DNA of 64,000 nt, taken from NCBI GenBank assembly GCA_029532415.1, contig JAQOTA010000035.1:496001-560000 (forward strand). The letters run 5' to 3'. The notes beneath the pieces were generated by a model. The model was not told the DNA's origin. It saw only the letters and a program-made list of their open reading frames with translations, and searched no databases. This document shows, in pieces, positions 11,234-22,979 of this stretch; position 1 is the first letter of the stretch; each line of letters starts with the position of its first letter. The stretch comes from Marasmius tenuissimus. Taxonomy: Eukaryota; Basidiomycota; Agaricomycetes; Agaricales; Marasmiaceae. The position numbers and the translations under genes were made by a program.

Positions 11234-12700
11234 TGCAGAGAGGCAAAGGTACGGGGCAGAGGAAGGAACGGATCTCAACAGCATTGAGTTCGCAAATGGG
11301 AGTTTTAAGTCTCAAAAACAACTCATCCCACCTCACTCTATGTCACCCCCGTGATGCTCATCATAATTAATCACTAAGGCACCAAAGTAGTCCTCAGATA
11401 TATATATAAATGAGATAGCTCAAACTGAGAGACTGTTACTAGGCTACTGATACTCATCTAAATTTGTATCGCCACTCAGAGACACTCCAGCGTATGCTAG
11501 CTCTACATCCTTCAAACAGGTGTCTTTTCCACAATGACTGTTCTGACCCATGCCATCCTGTTATTTTTTGCATGAGGCAGCCTCTGATTGATGGAGAAAA
11601 GGTTCATAATCAACAGCAATGATCATCAATGCATCAACCATGTGAGTAGATAAGGACAGTCTCAAGGCTGTAAACAACCATTAATATCGAGCAAAAAACA
11701 AAAAAAGAATATCAGCTACGTGTTCATGGGTATTGTGAGTCGTGACGGCACCATATCTGCAATCATGTAAGAGCTCCAATCTTGTTCAGAGACAAGGCCC
11801 CAGGGCCGCGAGAGTGTGCCAGCAGTATGGATTGTACTGGTACGTGAACAAGATAAAAGAGCTTACTATCTGCCAATAATGGGTGATAAGTGTACAGATA
11901 ATATAGAATATCTAATCTAATCTAATATGGCAGGGGTCCCTGATTTCCATTAAATCCGTAGCCCTTACAAATCAAGATCGAGAAGTAACAGGGTTGGAGA
12001 GGTTCGGGGGATGGTGGTGGAAATCATTGGCGCCGGAGAGCAGTAGTCACACAATCAATGTAATGAGCTGTGCATGTAGAGAACCTCAATCTTTTCAACC
12101 TTCGGAGTTCAGCTACCATATTCCTTCATCTCTCGCCGCTCCAGAACGACTCCATCAAATAGCATAGCAACAAAGGAATAGAATACCGTATGGGTAGTCC
12201 TATTGGCTTATAAAACCGCTACGGGTCTCTCCGCGCTGTTGCTCAGGTCCCCATGGGATTGGGAACATAGTCGTTTTTTTCTTCTATCGATGACAGCTAA
12301 CGTTCCAGAGCTTCTGCCACCTAATTTCTCTACCTCCGTGGCTTACTTCTATTGATTCATAAGGTGGGTTACAGCTCAATCTAATGGGAAGTATGTGAGG
12401 TCAGAGTCGTGATGGGAAACCTGTCATTGAAACCATGGTTGCATTCGGGCTCGACTGGGCTTGTTGACTACCGCACGGAATAACAAAACAAGACACTGTA
12501 TATCAAATATTGTGAGATGCTTTTGGTGTGTAAACCTTTACATCCCTAATTCAAACACTTGTTAACAACAAGACCCCAGACTAGTTCTATAGACGAACAA
12601 TAGATGTACTTACTGGCGATCAGGATGATTTGAGCTGGGAAGCCTAGAGTGAAAGACATACATCTTGTTGCTCTCTTGATGCTGTCATCCTTGAGCTATT
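11234..12700. other. Upstream region of paralog B, no gene seen
   Basis: 11240-11640 matches 1811-2240 and 12190-12500 matches 6740-7035, so much of this is the second copy of the segmental duplication. The rest (11640-12190, 12500-12700) shows no coding region. Copia sequence begins at 12701. Confidence 0.45.
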
Positions 12701-13021
12701 TGATGAGCCGGCATGATGCCTAGCGCAGAGAACTACAACATGGCTACACTACTACTTACTAGAGAGGAGTTTAGGGGTATAGAGGTGAGACATAGAAGCT
12801 CAAGCACACTGTAGATTCAGGTAGAGAACTACGAGCTTATATACATGGAGATACAATAGAGCTACCATATAAGGACGACAATAGAAATTGTACATATGAG
12901 CATAGTGAACAATGAGGAATAGAACAATAGCAAATGCATTGTCCCACATAATACAATTCCGGGAAGAGTGAACTGGGACTTTGGATATACCGGGATCTAA
13001 TTATGGTCCACAGATTCAGCA
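12701..13021 (-). repeat. Copia copy 1 3' LTR (321 bp)
   Basis: Begins tgatgagccgg and ends gattcagca on the plus strand, aligned end to end with the copy 3 LTRs of the same length. The adjacent internal bases 'caccccctt' are, on the element strand, the purine-rich polypurine tract. Confidence 0.85.
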
Positions 13022-14591
13022 CACCCCCTTGCTAAGTGCAGCTGAAAAGCAAATCTGAGCGAATCAAGTGGACGAATAGAATTCAAGTCCAAGGTGATCT
13101 CTGAACCATAAGAGCTTCTCATGTCCGAGATTCTTTGTGAACATGTCTGCAGGATTATAGACTCCTTTGATGAAGAACAACTCAACTTTGCCATCTTCAA
13201 CACACAATCAAATATAATGATATCGAATATCAATGTGTTTGGTTCGGCATTCTTGAATCAGATTAGATGAAATGAAGATAGAACCTTGATTGTCACTGCA
13301 GATTGGAATCGGACCTAAGTCAATTCCAAGTTCAGAGAGTAGCAATCTTATCCAGGAAGCTTGATGACTGCAATCTGACAGTGCCATATACTCAGCTTCA
13401 GTGGAAGAAAGAGCTACAGTCTTCTGGGCATGTGATTGCCACAGGAAGATGCCGCCTGCTAACTTGAAGAAGTAGCCAATGATCAAACGGCGTTTGATAG
13501 GATCAACAGCCCAATCTGAATCTGTGAATGCAAGAAGTCCACCATCAGAGTCACCATCGTAGACAAGTGAATAGTCTGATGTGCCAGCAAGATAGCGGCA
13601 GATATACAGAGCTTTATTGAGGTGTTCCTTTGTTGGATTAGAAGAGAACTGGGAAAGCTTTGTAACTGCATAGGCAATATCAGGACGTGTGCCCAGCATA
13701 ATGTACAGAAGCGACCCAATCACAGACTGGAACTTGGAGCAAATGGCAGGATTGACTGGACCATCATTGGGAGTTGGCACATAGCCAGCAGGTAAGGGTG
13801 TAGGAGCACCTTTTGCATTCTGCATCCCAAAATGTTCAAGGACTTTCTTCAAATAATCCTTCTGGTCAATCATGATTTTATTGCCTTCGCAACAAATGCT
13901 CATGCGGAGAAACTTGCTAGCATCACCCATATCACAGCATTCCCATCAAGCCATGAACTCGGCTTTCTTCTTGTCAGCAAAAACTTTGTTAGGACCCATA
14001 AAGAGTGCATCGTCAACGTAGATGATTGCATACACCACTTCACCGCTCTTTGGATCTTTGCAGATGAAGAGTCCAGCATCAGAAGTCAGGTGTTTGAAGC
14101 CCAATACTTCCATGGACAAGCTGAGGGTTCGCCACCACTCAAGGCCAGCTTGCTTCAGTCCATATAATGTACGACGCAGGCATAGTACCTTATGTTCTTG
14201 GCCCTTGACTTTGAAGCCTTCAGGTTGTTCCATGTAAATCTCTTCAACAAGATCGCCATACAGGAAAGTGTTCTTGACATCAACAGAAGTGATGTACCAG
14301 TTCTTGATAGCTGCGAGAGCAAGCATCATATGGACAGTCTCATAACAAACAACTGGTGAGAAGATTTCATCGAAGTCTACCCTTTGACCTGAGAGAAACC
14401 TTTGGCAACAAGTCTCGCTTTCTTGTGACCATTCGACTTGACATTGAAGACCCATCTATTTCTGATGGCTTTGCATCCTTTAGGCAAGTCACAGAGCTCA
14501 AGGACCTTGCACTTACAAAGTGCCTCAAGTTCTTCATGACAAGTGCTCTTCCATTCCTTCTGTTGCTCAACAGGCAACCTTTAGAATATCG
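13022..14591 (-). pseudogene. Copia pol: reverse transcriptase and RNase H (copy 1)
   Basis: Read downward: RT palm blocks (GVDFDEIFSPV region shifted, YETVHMMLALAAIKNWYITS, YGLKQAGLEWW) and the catalytic AIIYVDDALF with YVDD at 14009-14020. Then comes GSLLYIMLGTRPDIAYAVTK and the RNase H part with SSTEAEYMALSDC and TKHIDIRYHYI. A TGA at about 13944 separates the two large frames; relatives suggest an Arg codon there. A frameshift near 14375 splits the RT N-terminal part. Confidence 0.85.
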
Positions 14592-15047
14592 TGTTGAGCC
14601 AGCATAGTTAAAGTGCACAGTGGGTATAACAAAGTAAACCTCACATGGGTAATACACAGAGTGTTCTTGTAGACTTGAGATGCTTGTGAAGAGGTGATAA
14701 TCAAGTGGATTGTCCTAAGGCTTAAGGCCTTGGAATACCAGCTTTTATACACAAGTTTCTGTACATGTAAGAGTAATTACAATAGTATGAAACTACCACT
14801 AGAAGTAGGTATTTAGCCAATACTAATGAGTCTTTTGTCCGTTGTGCCTCGCACTTTGGACTATAAGCATCATACTTGATGTAACTACATACGTAGTAGA
14901 TATCTACAGTGTCATTTGTGAAGCAATAACTACGTAGATACATTCTTGCATGAGAGCGCAAGTGTTCCTAGAGGTGTAGCTCTATAAATAGTGTGACGCG
15001 TAAACAACACGTCAATATGTATCACATGATACCCATCATGTTCAACA
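14592..15047. repeat. Solo LTR, third family (456 bp)
   Basis: Starts TGTTGAGCCAGCA and ends CATGTTCAACA, with matched TGTTGA/TCAACA tips. It interrupts copia pol exactly where the other copies read continuously. Flanks are TATCG (14587-14591) and TATTG (15048-15052), a 5-bp target-site duplication with one C-to-T change at a CpG. Orientation is uncertain because no internal region is present. Confidence 0.8.
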
Positions 15048-15052
15048 TATTG

Positions 15053-17613
15053 CGGAGTGTCCACTCTCTGATGTTAGAGAAATCAGGAGTATTGGATGTT
15101 GGAAGCGAATCGTGAACTGGAACGGCATTGTTCAACAGGTAAATCACAAATCCAACTCCCCCTTCTTGGGTTAGTTTTTTGACTACGCTTTCTTCCTCAT
15201 GTGACTTAGTGGTGCTTCCACTAGGTTCTGGAGCAGGCAGAGGCGGAAGTGGACCAGGAATCCCCTTTTTACCACCTTTGCCTTTCCTAGATTGCAAAGA
15301 GCTAGGACGATCAACTGGATGCAGAGGTTCCTTATCTCAAGTGACATTTCTCCAGGTATTCTTATTCTCTAGGTCGCGGATAATGTCTGAGGGTTTATTT
15401 GGGTTCTGCTATTCACCAAATATATTACCAGGTTGTGTTGTACCCTTCTGCTGCCTTGTACCACGTTGTGGACCTGCTGTTGCTGGTGCAGGCGGGGGAA
15501 TGACTGGTTCGCCTGGAGGGCGTTGGAGGACCAGATTCAGGGAGTGGCACATCCCCTGGCGCAGGTGCACCTGCAGGTTTGCAACCTGAGGTTCTGATCC
15601 CTTAGAGGGTTCAGAGTGATGTCTGAGATCTGGGAACAGAGCATTGTCCCAATCGTCATCAGAGTCTTCATCTTCTGAAGGAATGTTGGGATTTTCACCC
15701 AAAGTAAATGGTTCACTACCAACAGGTGAAGCCACAAGTTTTGGCATCAGGACACTTAGAATACAGTGTCTCATTGAATAGTGCAGTGCTTACTTTTGAA
15801 TACATAATTATTGCTTTGCATGAAGAGCAAGCCTTTCATCCCTTCTTGGTAGCCAATGAAGGTCATCAACTTGCTACAAGGAGCAAGCTTATTCTTCCTA
15901 CAATCTTCAGGTATGAAGACGTAGGCTACACAACCCATAACTCGGAGATGTGAAACATCAGGTGCTTCGCTGTAAAGCATTTCAAACGGAGTTTGCCAGT
16001 TCAAATGTTGCACAGGAGTGCGATTGTAGAGGTGGATGGCATGCACATGGCAGAATTCCCACCAGGACTGAGGCATACAAGCTTCAAAGCAAAGAGCTTC
16101 AGCCTTCTCATGAATAGTCCTGTTGAATTGTTCAGCACAACCGTTTTGCTGTGGTGTATACAGTATGCTTTGATCCCTTTGGATCCCATACTCTTTCAGT
16201 ACTGCATTGAACTTATCTCCTTTGTACTCTCCCCCTTCATCAGACATCCAGGTTTTCACAACAGCATTGAACTGTGTCTTGACCATAGTAAGGAAGTCCC
16301 TCAAAGCGGGTACTGCCTCGTCTTTCGTCTTGAGCTTGGAGGTCCAAACATAGGATGTGCAGTCATTGAGAAAAGAGATATAGTACTTGTACCAGTGATA
16401 TGATTCAACTGGGTACGACTTCAGATTCAAATGTATGCGTTCAAACGGTTTAGAAGCTCTAGTAGTAGAGTTGGGGAACAATTTCTCATGCATCTTGCCT
16501 TCAGCACAACCACGACACAGAGGTGTCTTCTTAGTAGGCATCTTAAGGTCAAGTGGGAAACCTTGCGTATGTTTCCGAGCTTTGTTCAGGGCTTTATCTG
16601 ATGGATGCCCAAAGTGTTTGTGCTCAATATCGTAATCAAGGTTGTAAATGACCGACTTGGCTAATAAAACCTCAGCAGATGCTTTCCGCGAGTGAACCCA
16701 ATAAATGGTTTGACCAGGCATATGAGGGTAGGAAACAAGCGACTGTCGTCGCTGTGATGAGTAAAAGGCCAATTTCTTTGCATTTCCACAAATTGAAAGA
16801 CCATCTTGAAGGAACTCCCCCATGGATAGTAAGTGTATATCCAATTGCGGTATGTAATAGACAGGATAAATAGACAGGATAAAGACGTGAAACACGCTCA
16901 GTAAGTTTCCTGTCATGTTCTTCAACGTTATGCTTAATGAAGACTGTGCCTTTACCCTTGATTTGTATAGGGTTGCCCTTATTGTCACGAAGTGCTGAGC
17001 GTCTATCAGAGACGGCAGAGACAGAGAGCGGTGGTAGCAGGCTTGGAGAAGAGCAGTGGGCTCGACTCAGACAGAGATAAGGCAGAAACTGGTCCCAACG
17101 ACAAGTTAGATCTATTGTAGAGAAGGAAAGCAAAGGAGACTGTACTACTCACCTGGTCCCAACAACAAGAGGTCAAGATGAGGGACCAGGTGAAGACTAG
17201 CTAGCTTATATACCTATCCTATGGTCAGAGCTGGAGTTGGAGTGGCTACCTATGAGTTGTGTATGAGTAAGTATGAGTCAAGGATGAATAAGAAATGAGT
17301 CGGTATGAGATAATGGGATGGCTGCGTGATGTGGGTTAAGGCTGTGTGATGGTGGGTTAAGAAAGGGAATTGTGAGAAATAAGGATGTATAGTAAGTGAC
17401 CGTGAGAAAAGAACATGTGATAATCATGTGAGCAAATGGTGGAAGGAAAAGTGGTGTCTTCATGACACTTATTCGCAGTATTTACGATAGGACCATCAGG
17501 CGATTCATATTCAGCAGAGTCATTCATATGATTGGTGAAATGAGAGGAGGCACCAGAATCAAGGAGCCAACCCTGTGCATTGTTCACAGTTTTCTTTCCC
17601 TTACATTGTGTAC
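15053..17613 (-). pseudogene. Copia gag-pol: integrase and protease region (copy 1)
   Basis: Protease motif WLLDSGASSHFTN lies at about 17525-17575. The pre-integrase zinc-binding region has HKHFGHPSDKA...CRGCAEGK. The integrase core (15771-16988) keeps the second catalytic Asp (TWMSDEGGEYKGD) and Glu (AEQFNRTIHEKAEAL), but the first reads IHLNLKSYP, Asn instead of Asp. The RT N-terminal linker (REWTLRNML, EEESVVKKLTQEGG) is at 15022-15300. A solo LTR splits the reading frame at 16983. Confidence 0.8.
16983..17467 (-). repeat. Solo LTR of the Gypsy2 family in copia copy 1
   Basis: 485 bp, tgtcacgaag...cttcatgaca. It is flanked by a perfect 5-bp duplication CTTAT (16978-16982, 17468-17472), and removing it restores the copia sequence seen in copy 3. 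The orientation is opposite to the copies at 22980 and 31104. Contains the TATA-like cttatata near 17206 (minus-strand TATATAAG). Confidence 0.9.
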
Positions 17614-17618
17614 ACCCC

Positions 17619-17709
17619 AAAGAGAGATGTATAGTAAGTGACCGTGAGAAAAGAACATGTGATAATCATGTGAACCAATGGTGGAGGGAAAAGTGGTGTC
17701 TTCATGACA
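17619..17709 (-). repeat. Truncated Gypsy2 3' LTR plus polypurine tract
   Basis: Matches the terminal 91 bp of the 485-bp solo LTRs. The next plus-strand bases 'tcaccccccttct' (17710-17722) are the polypurine tract on the element strand, which confirms this is the 3' side. Confidence 0.85.
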
Positions 17710-17727
17710 TCACCCCCCTTCTACGCT

Positions 17728-18141
17728 TCATCGTCCTCGATGACTACACCTTAGTTGTCTCGGGGGTGCTGGTCCTGCTGCTGCCAGGTGTTTCTTGTGG
17801 AACTCTTTTACCTTCCGTGGTGCGTTCTTTAGGTTCGGTGCTGGTTCCCATGTGCTTCGTTGGTCTCCTTTCCACTTGACTCTATACTCCAACCGGTGCC
17901 ACCTGTACTGACTGTCAAGAATTTCGTCCACCTCATACTCCGGTTTGTCCTCACCCTCGATCTCGATTGGCCCTGGGGGTTCAGGTAGTAGACTGTTAAT
18001 CAGGTTGCCTTTGTAGGGGTAGAGTTTGTCGATGTGGAAGATGGTGTGGTGTCGTCCCAGCTCTTCTGGCAAATCCAACCGATATTCCAAACCTCCCACT
18101 TCCTGTACTATCTCGAAGGGGCCCAGGCTCTGATCGCCCAA
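17728..18141 (-). pseudogene. Gypsy2 integrase C-terminus with chromodomain
   Basis: Begins GPFEIVQEVGGLEYRLDLP and HTIFHIDKLYPY, the usual GPF/HPVFH region of gypsy integrases. A chromodomain follows: YEVDEILDSQYR, RLEYRVKWKGDQ, STWEPAPNLKNAPRKVKEFH. In chromoviruses this domain reads histone marks and steers integration into heterochromatin. The aromatic residues of the cage are largely present (Y, W). It is separated by a frame change from the integrase core upstream. Confidence 0.85.
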
Positions 18142-18252
18142 TTTCTCGCTCGACAGTTTCAGGTTGAAGTCCGATCCATCCAGCCAAACAAAGTCCCCAA
18201 CCTTGAACTTGTGTGCCTTCTTCTTTCCTCGCTCATATCCCTCCTTCTGGTG

Positions 18253-19134
18253 TCACTTTGTCAAGTGTGGAGCTGCCCCCGCATCCTGGTGTACTTCCCG
18301 CAGAATGTTGATGCGGTTTTCGACTTCTGGAATTCCAGATCGTTGTCCCACTGGGATATTGAAAAGGGGCAAGTACCCATATAGGAGTTTGAAGGGGGAT
18401 AAATGGTGGGCCGAGTGCGTGCAGGAGTTGAGTACAAATTCTGCGAGTGGAAGATGTTCAGACCAATCATCTTGTCGGTAGTTTGTATACAACCTCAGGT
18501 ACTTTTCCACCTCCTGGTTCGCTCTTTCTGTCTGTCCATTGGCTTGGGGGTGGTATCCTGAGGTGAAGCTACCCTTGATCCCGAGTTGTTTTAGTAGCGC
18601 TCTGGTGAGCTCGGCATTAAACTGAGGGCCTCGATCGGATACGAAACACAGGGGTAGTCCATGTAGTCGGAATATTTCTTGGTAATAGAGGTCTGCTATC
18701 CCTTCGGCGGTGATGGTAGTGGTGCAAGGGATGGTGTGGACCTGTTTTGTGAAGAGATCAGTGCAGACCAGGATGGCATTGTAGCCGTGAGAGTCTGATA
18801 GTTCAGTGATCAGGTCGACTCCGACTTCCTCCCATGGGCTATTTGGTACTTCAAGGGGTTGTGTAACAGCGCGCGGGTGTCGGTGCAGCTTTTTGCGTGC
18901 ACAGGAATCACATCCTTCCACGTATTTCTCCACAAATGAGCGCATGGTTGGCCACCAGAAGTGGGTGTCTACCAGGTCAAGCGTGCCATGGAGTCCAGGA
19001 TGTCCTGCGGTTGGGTTGTCATGACACTGTCGCACTACCTCCCTTCGCAGCTCCTCATCTGGGGGTACATATACTTGCCCTCTGTGGTATACCAGTCCAT
19101 TTTCCTCCTCCCACTCAGCTAGTCTGTTTACCAA
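18253..19134 (-). pseudogene. Gypsy2 integrase core
   Basis: 293 codons. HHCC zinc region: H...GHPGLHGT and CDSCARKK. Catalytic triad: VGVDLITEL (D), FVSDRGPQF (D) and QTERANQEVEKYL (E), all intact. The product would join cDNA to target DNA. It lies in a different frame from the RNase H part. Confidence 0.85.
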
Positions 19135-19875
19135 TCACGACGGCCCATTCTTCTTCAACTGCCAGAGTCCTTCCAATACTTCTGCTTCTCTAACAGGGGC
19201 TTCCCTGATCCGATTTTTGAGTGGGTTGACCAATGCTGTGGCTGCAATTTGTACAAAGAGTTCTGGTCCGAGGACCACTTGTTGGCGATTGTCCTCATTA
19301 TCTGAGACCTGATGTGCTGTCATACAAGAGAGGGGGTCAGCTAGTGTGTTAGTTTTGCCAGGGCGATGACCGAGTTGGAAGTGGCAACGGGACAGATAAA
19401 GTGCCCAGCGAGCCTGTTGGCGACTTAGGTTTTCAGCGTTCTTCCAGAACTCCAAATTCGAATGGTCAGTCAGGATCTCGAATGGCTGAGGCTGTCCTTC
19501 CAGGAAGTATTGCCAGTTCTTCAGGGCATCGATGATGGCCAACATTTCCTGGTCCCATATCTCATAATTTCTCTCTGCTGGCTGCATGGATGCTGATCGG
19601 AATGCAACTGGGTGCCATAAGCCGTCTTCTAATTTCTGGGATAGTACTCCTCCTGTAGCAAATCCAGAGGCGTCGACTTCAATGCGTGTTGGCCGGTCTG
19701 GGTCCCAAAGAGTCAGGATTGGAGCAGTGGTGAAGGCTGTTTGAAGTTCGTCAAAGGCTGCTTGTTGCTGGGTTCCCCAGTTGAAGGAGACATGCTTCCG
19801 TGTGAGGTCATTCAGTGGTCGTGCCGTTTTCACAAAATCCTTAATGAAACGTTGGTAGAAGTTGGTGAATCCCAA
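19135..19875 (-). pseudogene. Gypsy2 reverse transcriptase thumb and RNase H
   Basis: Starts with FLGFTNFYQRFIKDF. RNase H signatures are IEVDASGFATGGVLSQ, AERNYEIWDQEMLAII and FEILTDHSNLEFW. It ends at the stop before the integrase frame. The link to the RT palm (19876-20019) is broken by stop codons. Confidence 0.85.
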
Positions 19876-20019
19876 AAAGCCCTGGACATCGCGCAGGTTT
19901 CAAGGAGTTGCCCATTACCATACAGCTTTGACTTTAGCTGGGTCCATGCGTACTCGGCCTTCACTGATCAGGAGTCCCAGGTACTTGATTTCCTGTTGTT
20001 CAAATTGGCATTTCTCTGG

Positions 20020-21495
20020 TCATAGGTAGAGGTCATGTTTCTGTAGTCGTGACAAGACCTCCTTGACTAGGATCTGATGCTCCTCTTGCGTGCTGGTGAA
20101 GATGAGAATGTCGTCCAGGTACACGGCAACCTTTCCTAGGGCAATAAGATCAGCAAATATAGAATTCATGAGGGATTGGAACGTAGCAGGTGAGTTAGTG
20201 AGTCCGAAGAACATCACTCTTGGTTCAAAAGGTCCCCTATTGGTTGTGAAGGCAGCCTTCCATTCATCTCCTTCCTTAATCCGTATGTTGTTGTATCCCC
20301 ATCGTACATCGAATTTTGTGAAATACTTTGCACCTTGGAGTCGATTGACAATATCTGTGACCAGGGGGAGTGGGTAACGGTTTTTGATAGTGTAATCGTT
20401 AAGTTTCCGATAGTCCTGCACAAATATGAGTTTCCCATCCTTCTTCTTCACAAAGAAAACAGGTGACGCAAGAGGTGATTTCAAGCGTCGGATGTAGCCT
20501 TTCTGCTGGTTCTCCTCCAGGAACTTGTCCAGTTCTTGTTGTTCGTTGAGTGACATAGGGTAGACCTTGGTTTTCATGGTCCGTGGTGATCCTGGTGTGA
20601 GTTCGATAGCATGATCCCATGGCTTGCGAGCTGGAAGTCGTTTGGATTCCTGCTCAGAAAAGACTTTAGCGTATTCCCGATATGATTCTGGTACCATCTC
20701 CTCGAATGACTGTTTTGGCTTTTCCTTGTTGGTTTCTTCGGCAATCTGTTGAGAATACATGTACCCTGCTGCAACCCATACCTCGTCATGACAGTCCTCC
20801 AAGATTCCTTTTTTGACTAAAGATCTGCGTGTGGCCCGGTTGGCCATGATATGATACAGTGGCATTGTATCTTCAGGCTCCACCGGGGGCGTTTCGATAA
20901 TGGATGCATGGATGGTTTTGAAGGGGTCGTCGATAGATTCAAGAATAGCCTCACTGACTGTTCGATTACCTGCTTCTGCCCATTTCTCTTTGTCCTCCAC
21001 TTCTTCTATCTCCACTCCTCGTTTTGGGATTGAAAGCTGTCCCCCTTTCCAGTTGATCTGAGGATTGGTCTTCCGAAGCCAGGGTAGTCCTAATATAACA
21101 TGTTCTCCTCCTAGATCCGTGACCAAGAAGTCCGTCCACGTCTCAGTGTCCTCCACTACCAGACCTAGACGGGCGTAGTGTGTGATGGTTCCAGCCTGGT
21201 TTAGCGTTCCATTGATGTTGTGAACTCGAATCGGGTGTTGGAGAGGGAAGGTAGTGATGTGATTGGTTGCGACAAAGGATTTTCCAAGAAATAATGCGGT
21301 GGCCCCGCTATCGATCATGGCTGTTGTTTCAGTCTGGCAATGCTTTCCTTTCAGTGTGACTCGTATGCGGAAGTGAGGTGAGAGAGTGTCTATTTCATGA
21401 ACGGAGGATATTGTACATGAGTGAATTGAGTCATACGAGGAGGGAGCATAGACTGAAGCTGGTGAGGGTGTCTTCGTCACGGCGAAGGCGGACAC
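20020..21495 (-). pseudogene. Gypsy2 protease and reverse transcriptase palm
   Basis: 491 codons. Aspartic protease motif AMIDSGATALFLG, then VILGLPWLRKTNPQINW. RT: PASPVFFVKKKDGK region, LNDYTIKNRYPLPLV, FDVRWGYNNIRI, MFFGLTNSPATFQ and the catalytic VYLDDILIF (YLDD at 20110-20121). The frame runs into a stop right after the palm. Confidence 0.9.
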
Positions 21496-21742
21496 CCTAC
21501 TTAAAAATCCTTTTGCATGAGTTGTTGGAGAATAGTGTTCTGCTGGGCTAGGGCTTGCTGGAGGGTAGCAATTTGGGCAACGGCATCCATGTTGGGGGTG
21601 GAAGAGGGAGTGGCAGAGATTTAGGCAGTAGGGGTCATTGGCAGCAGTGAGTACGAAGGTGTAGGCGTCAGTTCATCTGGGAAGAGAGTGAAAGGGATGG
21701 CTGAAATCTGTTGGCGTCGGATTCCTCATCCGGGTGCTCTCC

Positions 21743-22098
21743 CTAGGTACTTATCCTGGCATACATTGGACCTGTGTGTGCGCAGTAGTTGCATTTATCC
21801 TGTTCATGGTTCCCATTAGCCTTGGTATGATCACTCGCCCCACATCCGTAACACTTTCCCCGCATTGCTTTCACAAAGTCCTCCCTAGTGTGTCCATTTC
21901 CTGTGGGGATGTTGGAACATATCACGCTAATAGTAGTGACAGTCGTTTCTACCTGTCTCTTGGCTGCTAATCCTTCTTCCTGCAGGGACCTCTCTGCTTT
22001 GCAAGCTCGTGTTTCCAGTTCAGTTAGATTGGCGGGTTCTCCTTGGGACAATTCCATCATCACCAATAATCGTTTAAGGTCTGCCTTCAGACCCTTGC
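21743..22098 (-). pseudogene. Gypsy2 gag C-terminal fragment
   Basis: A charged helical stretch (LKADLKRLLVMMELSQGEPAN) precedes a zinc-knuckle-like CYGCGASDHTKANG...DKC. The N-terminal part of gag is missing because the frame meets the inverted-repeat element at 22099. The region 21496-21742 between this and the protease has stops. Confidence 0.6.
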
Positions 22099-22423
22099 TG
22101 TCAGCAATCACCAGATCTAACCTGGTGACACGTCACACTAAGCTTTCAGACAAGAGGAAACAAGGTAAAGATAAGAGAACTAACCAGCTCAAGACTGTTT
22201 CAGATACTGTTTCACAATGTCATACCTTGATGTCATACCTCACTGTAGACACACGCTGTAGTCCTCTCAGTAGTATATAAGAAGTATATACTCTGCATGT
22301 ATTCCCCAGTCTTGAGCTGGTTTATTCCTCACCAGTATAGAGTTCTCTATTCTTTGCCTCATTCCTTCTTGTCTGAAAGCTTAGTGTGACATGTCACCAG
22401 GTCAGATCTGGTGATTGCTGACA
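22099..22423. mobile_element. 325-bp element with long terminal inverted repeats
   Basis: Starts TGTCAGCAATCACCAGATCT and ends in its reverse complement. The inverted ends match over about 57 bp with few mismatches and include 'cacactaagctttcagacaaga'-type sequence. A second, inner inverted pair surrounds the centre ('aaccagctcaagact'). A TATA-like 'agtatataag' lies near 22272. TG...CA tips would fit an LTR, but the long TIR fits a MITE. No target-site duplication is apparent (cttgc against gagtg). Confidence 0.6.
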
Positions 22424-22979
22424 GAGTGTTTCTGTAAAGTACAAGATGTGATTGGACTCTTCCTTGGGACCAGGTATGGCCAAGTTGAAGATGGTATGAA
22501 CATGTTTGGGATGGTATTGACTCAGTAGGTGAATGTGCTGTAGTGAATTGAGTAGTGTCGTGTAGTGGGTATGCAGGTGTACAGGGTCTTGTTGAGTGAG
22601 TCAGAAAAAGGTCAGGTCAGGATTATCATCTAGTCGGATTGGGATGTCACTTGGCAGTAATGCTTGTGTTGGGTACTTTGGAATCTGTGTATGATGTAGG
22701 AGTGGGAATCCTCAAAATTACAGAGTTTCAGCTTGACAAGTAGGGACTGATGGGGGCTTTTGTGGGTCCATACATTGGTGTCAATAGAAAATAAAAGGGG
22801 TCATTACAAAAGAGCAAGGAATTCATTCAAATTTCTTGACTTTTGGTCATTCTTTGTGATTATAAGAGCATGTAGGGAAATGCCAAAGAAAATTGATTGG
22901 GGGTGGATCCTTTGGGTGGTGCTCCCAAAGAGTTTACAAAATTTGATGGACAGTGTTGTTTGTTATGACTTTGAGTCTG
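22424..22979. other. No gene seen between the inverted-repeat element and a solo LTR
   Basis: About 550 bp, T/G-rich, with one 75-codon open frame (22760-22987) lacking motifs and overlapping the LTR edge. It does not resemble Gypsy2 gag or copia sequence elsewhere in the window. Confidence 0.35.

Larger units (their letters stand above)
12701..17613 (-). mobile_element. Ty1/copia retrotransposon, copy 1, 5'-truncated
   Basis: Minus-strand element of the same family as 37698-43853. It keeps the 3' LTR (12701-13021), RT/RNase H, integrase and the protease motif. It ends abruptly at 17613 in the protease/gag boundary, where Gypsy2 LTR sequence begins. The gag half and 5' LTR are absent from the window. 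Two solo LTRs of other families are inserted (14592-15047, 16983-17467). Multiple stops and frameshifts make it inactive. Confidence 0.9.
17619..22098 (-). mobile_element. Gypsy2: Ty3/gypsy chromovirus, truncated at both ends
   Basis: Minus-strand pol in the order protease, RT, RNase H, integrase, chromodomain. The 3' LTR is cut to its first 91 bp (17619-17709) and abuts copia copy 1. The 5' side stops inside gag at the inverted-repeat element at 22099; no 5' LTR follows. The same LTR family occurs as solo copies at 16983, 22980 and 31104. Confidence 0.9.

Noticed and set aside
12837..13022. Short open frames within the copia LTRs
   Set aside because: They repeat in every LTR copy and lie in non-coding LTR sequence; no protein signal.
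15993..16403. 136-codon plus-strand frame
   Set aside because: Antisense shadow of the copia integrase; a similar shadow occurs at 40324 in copy 3.
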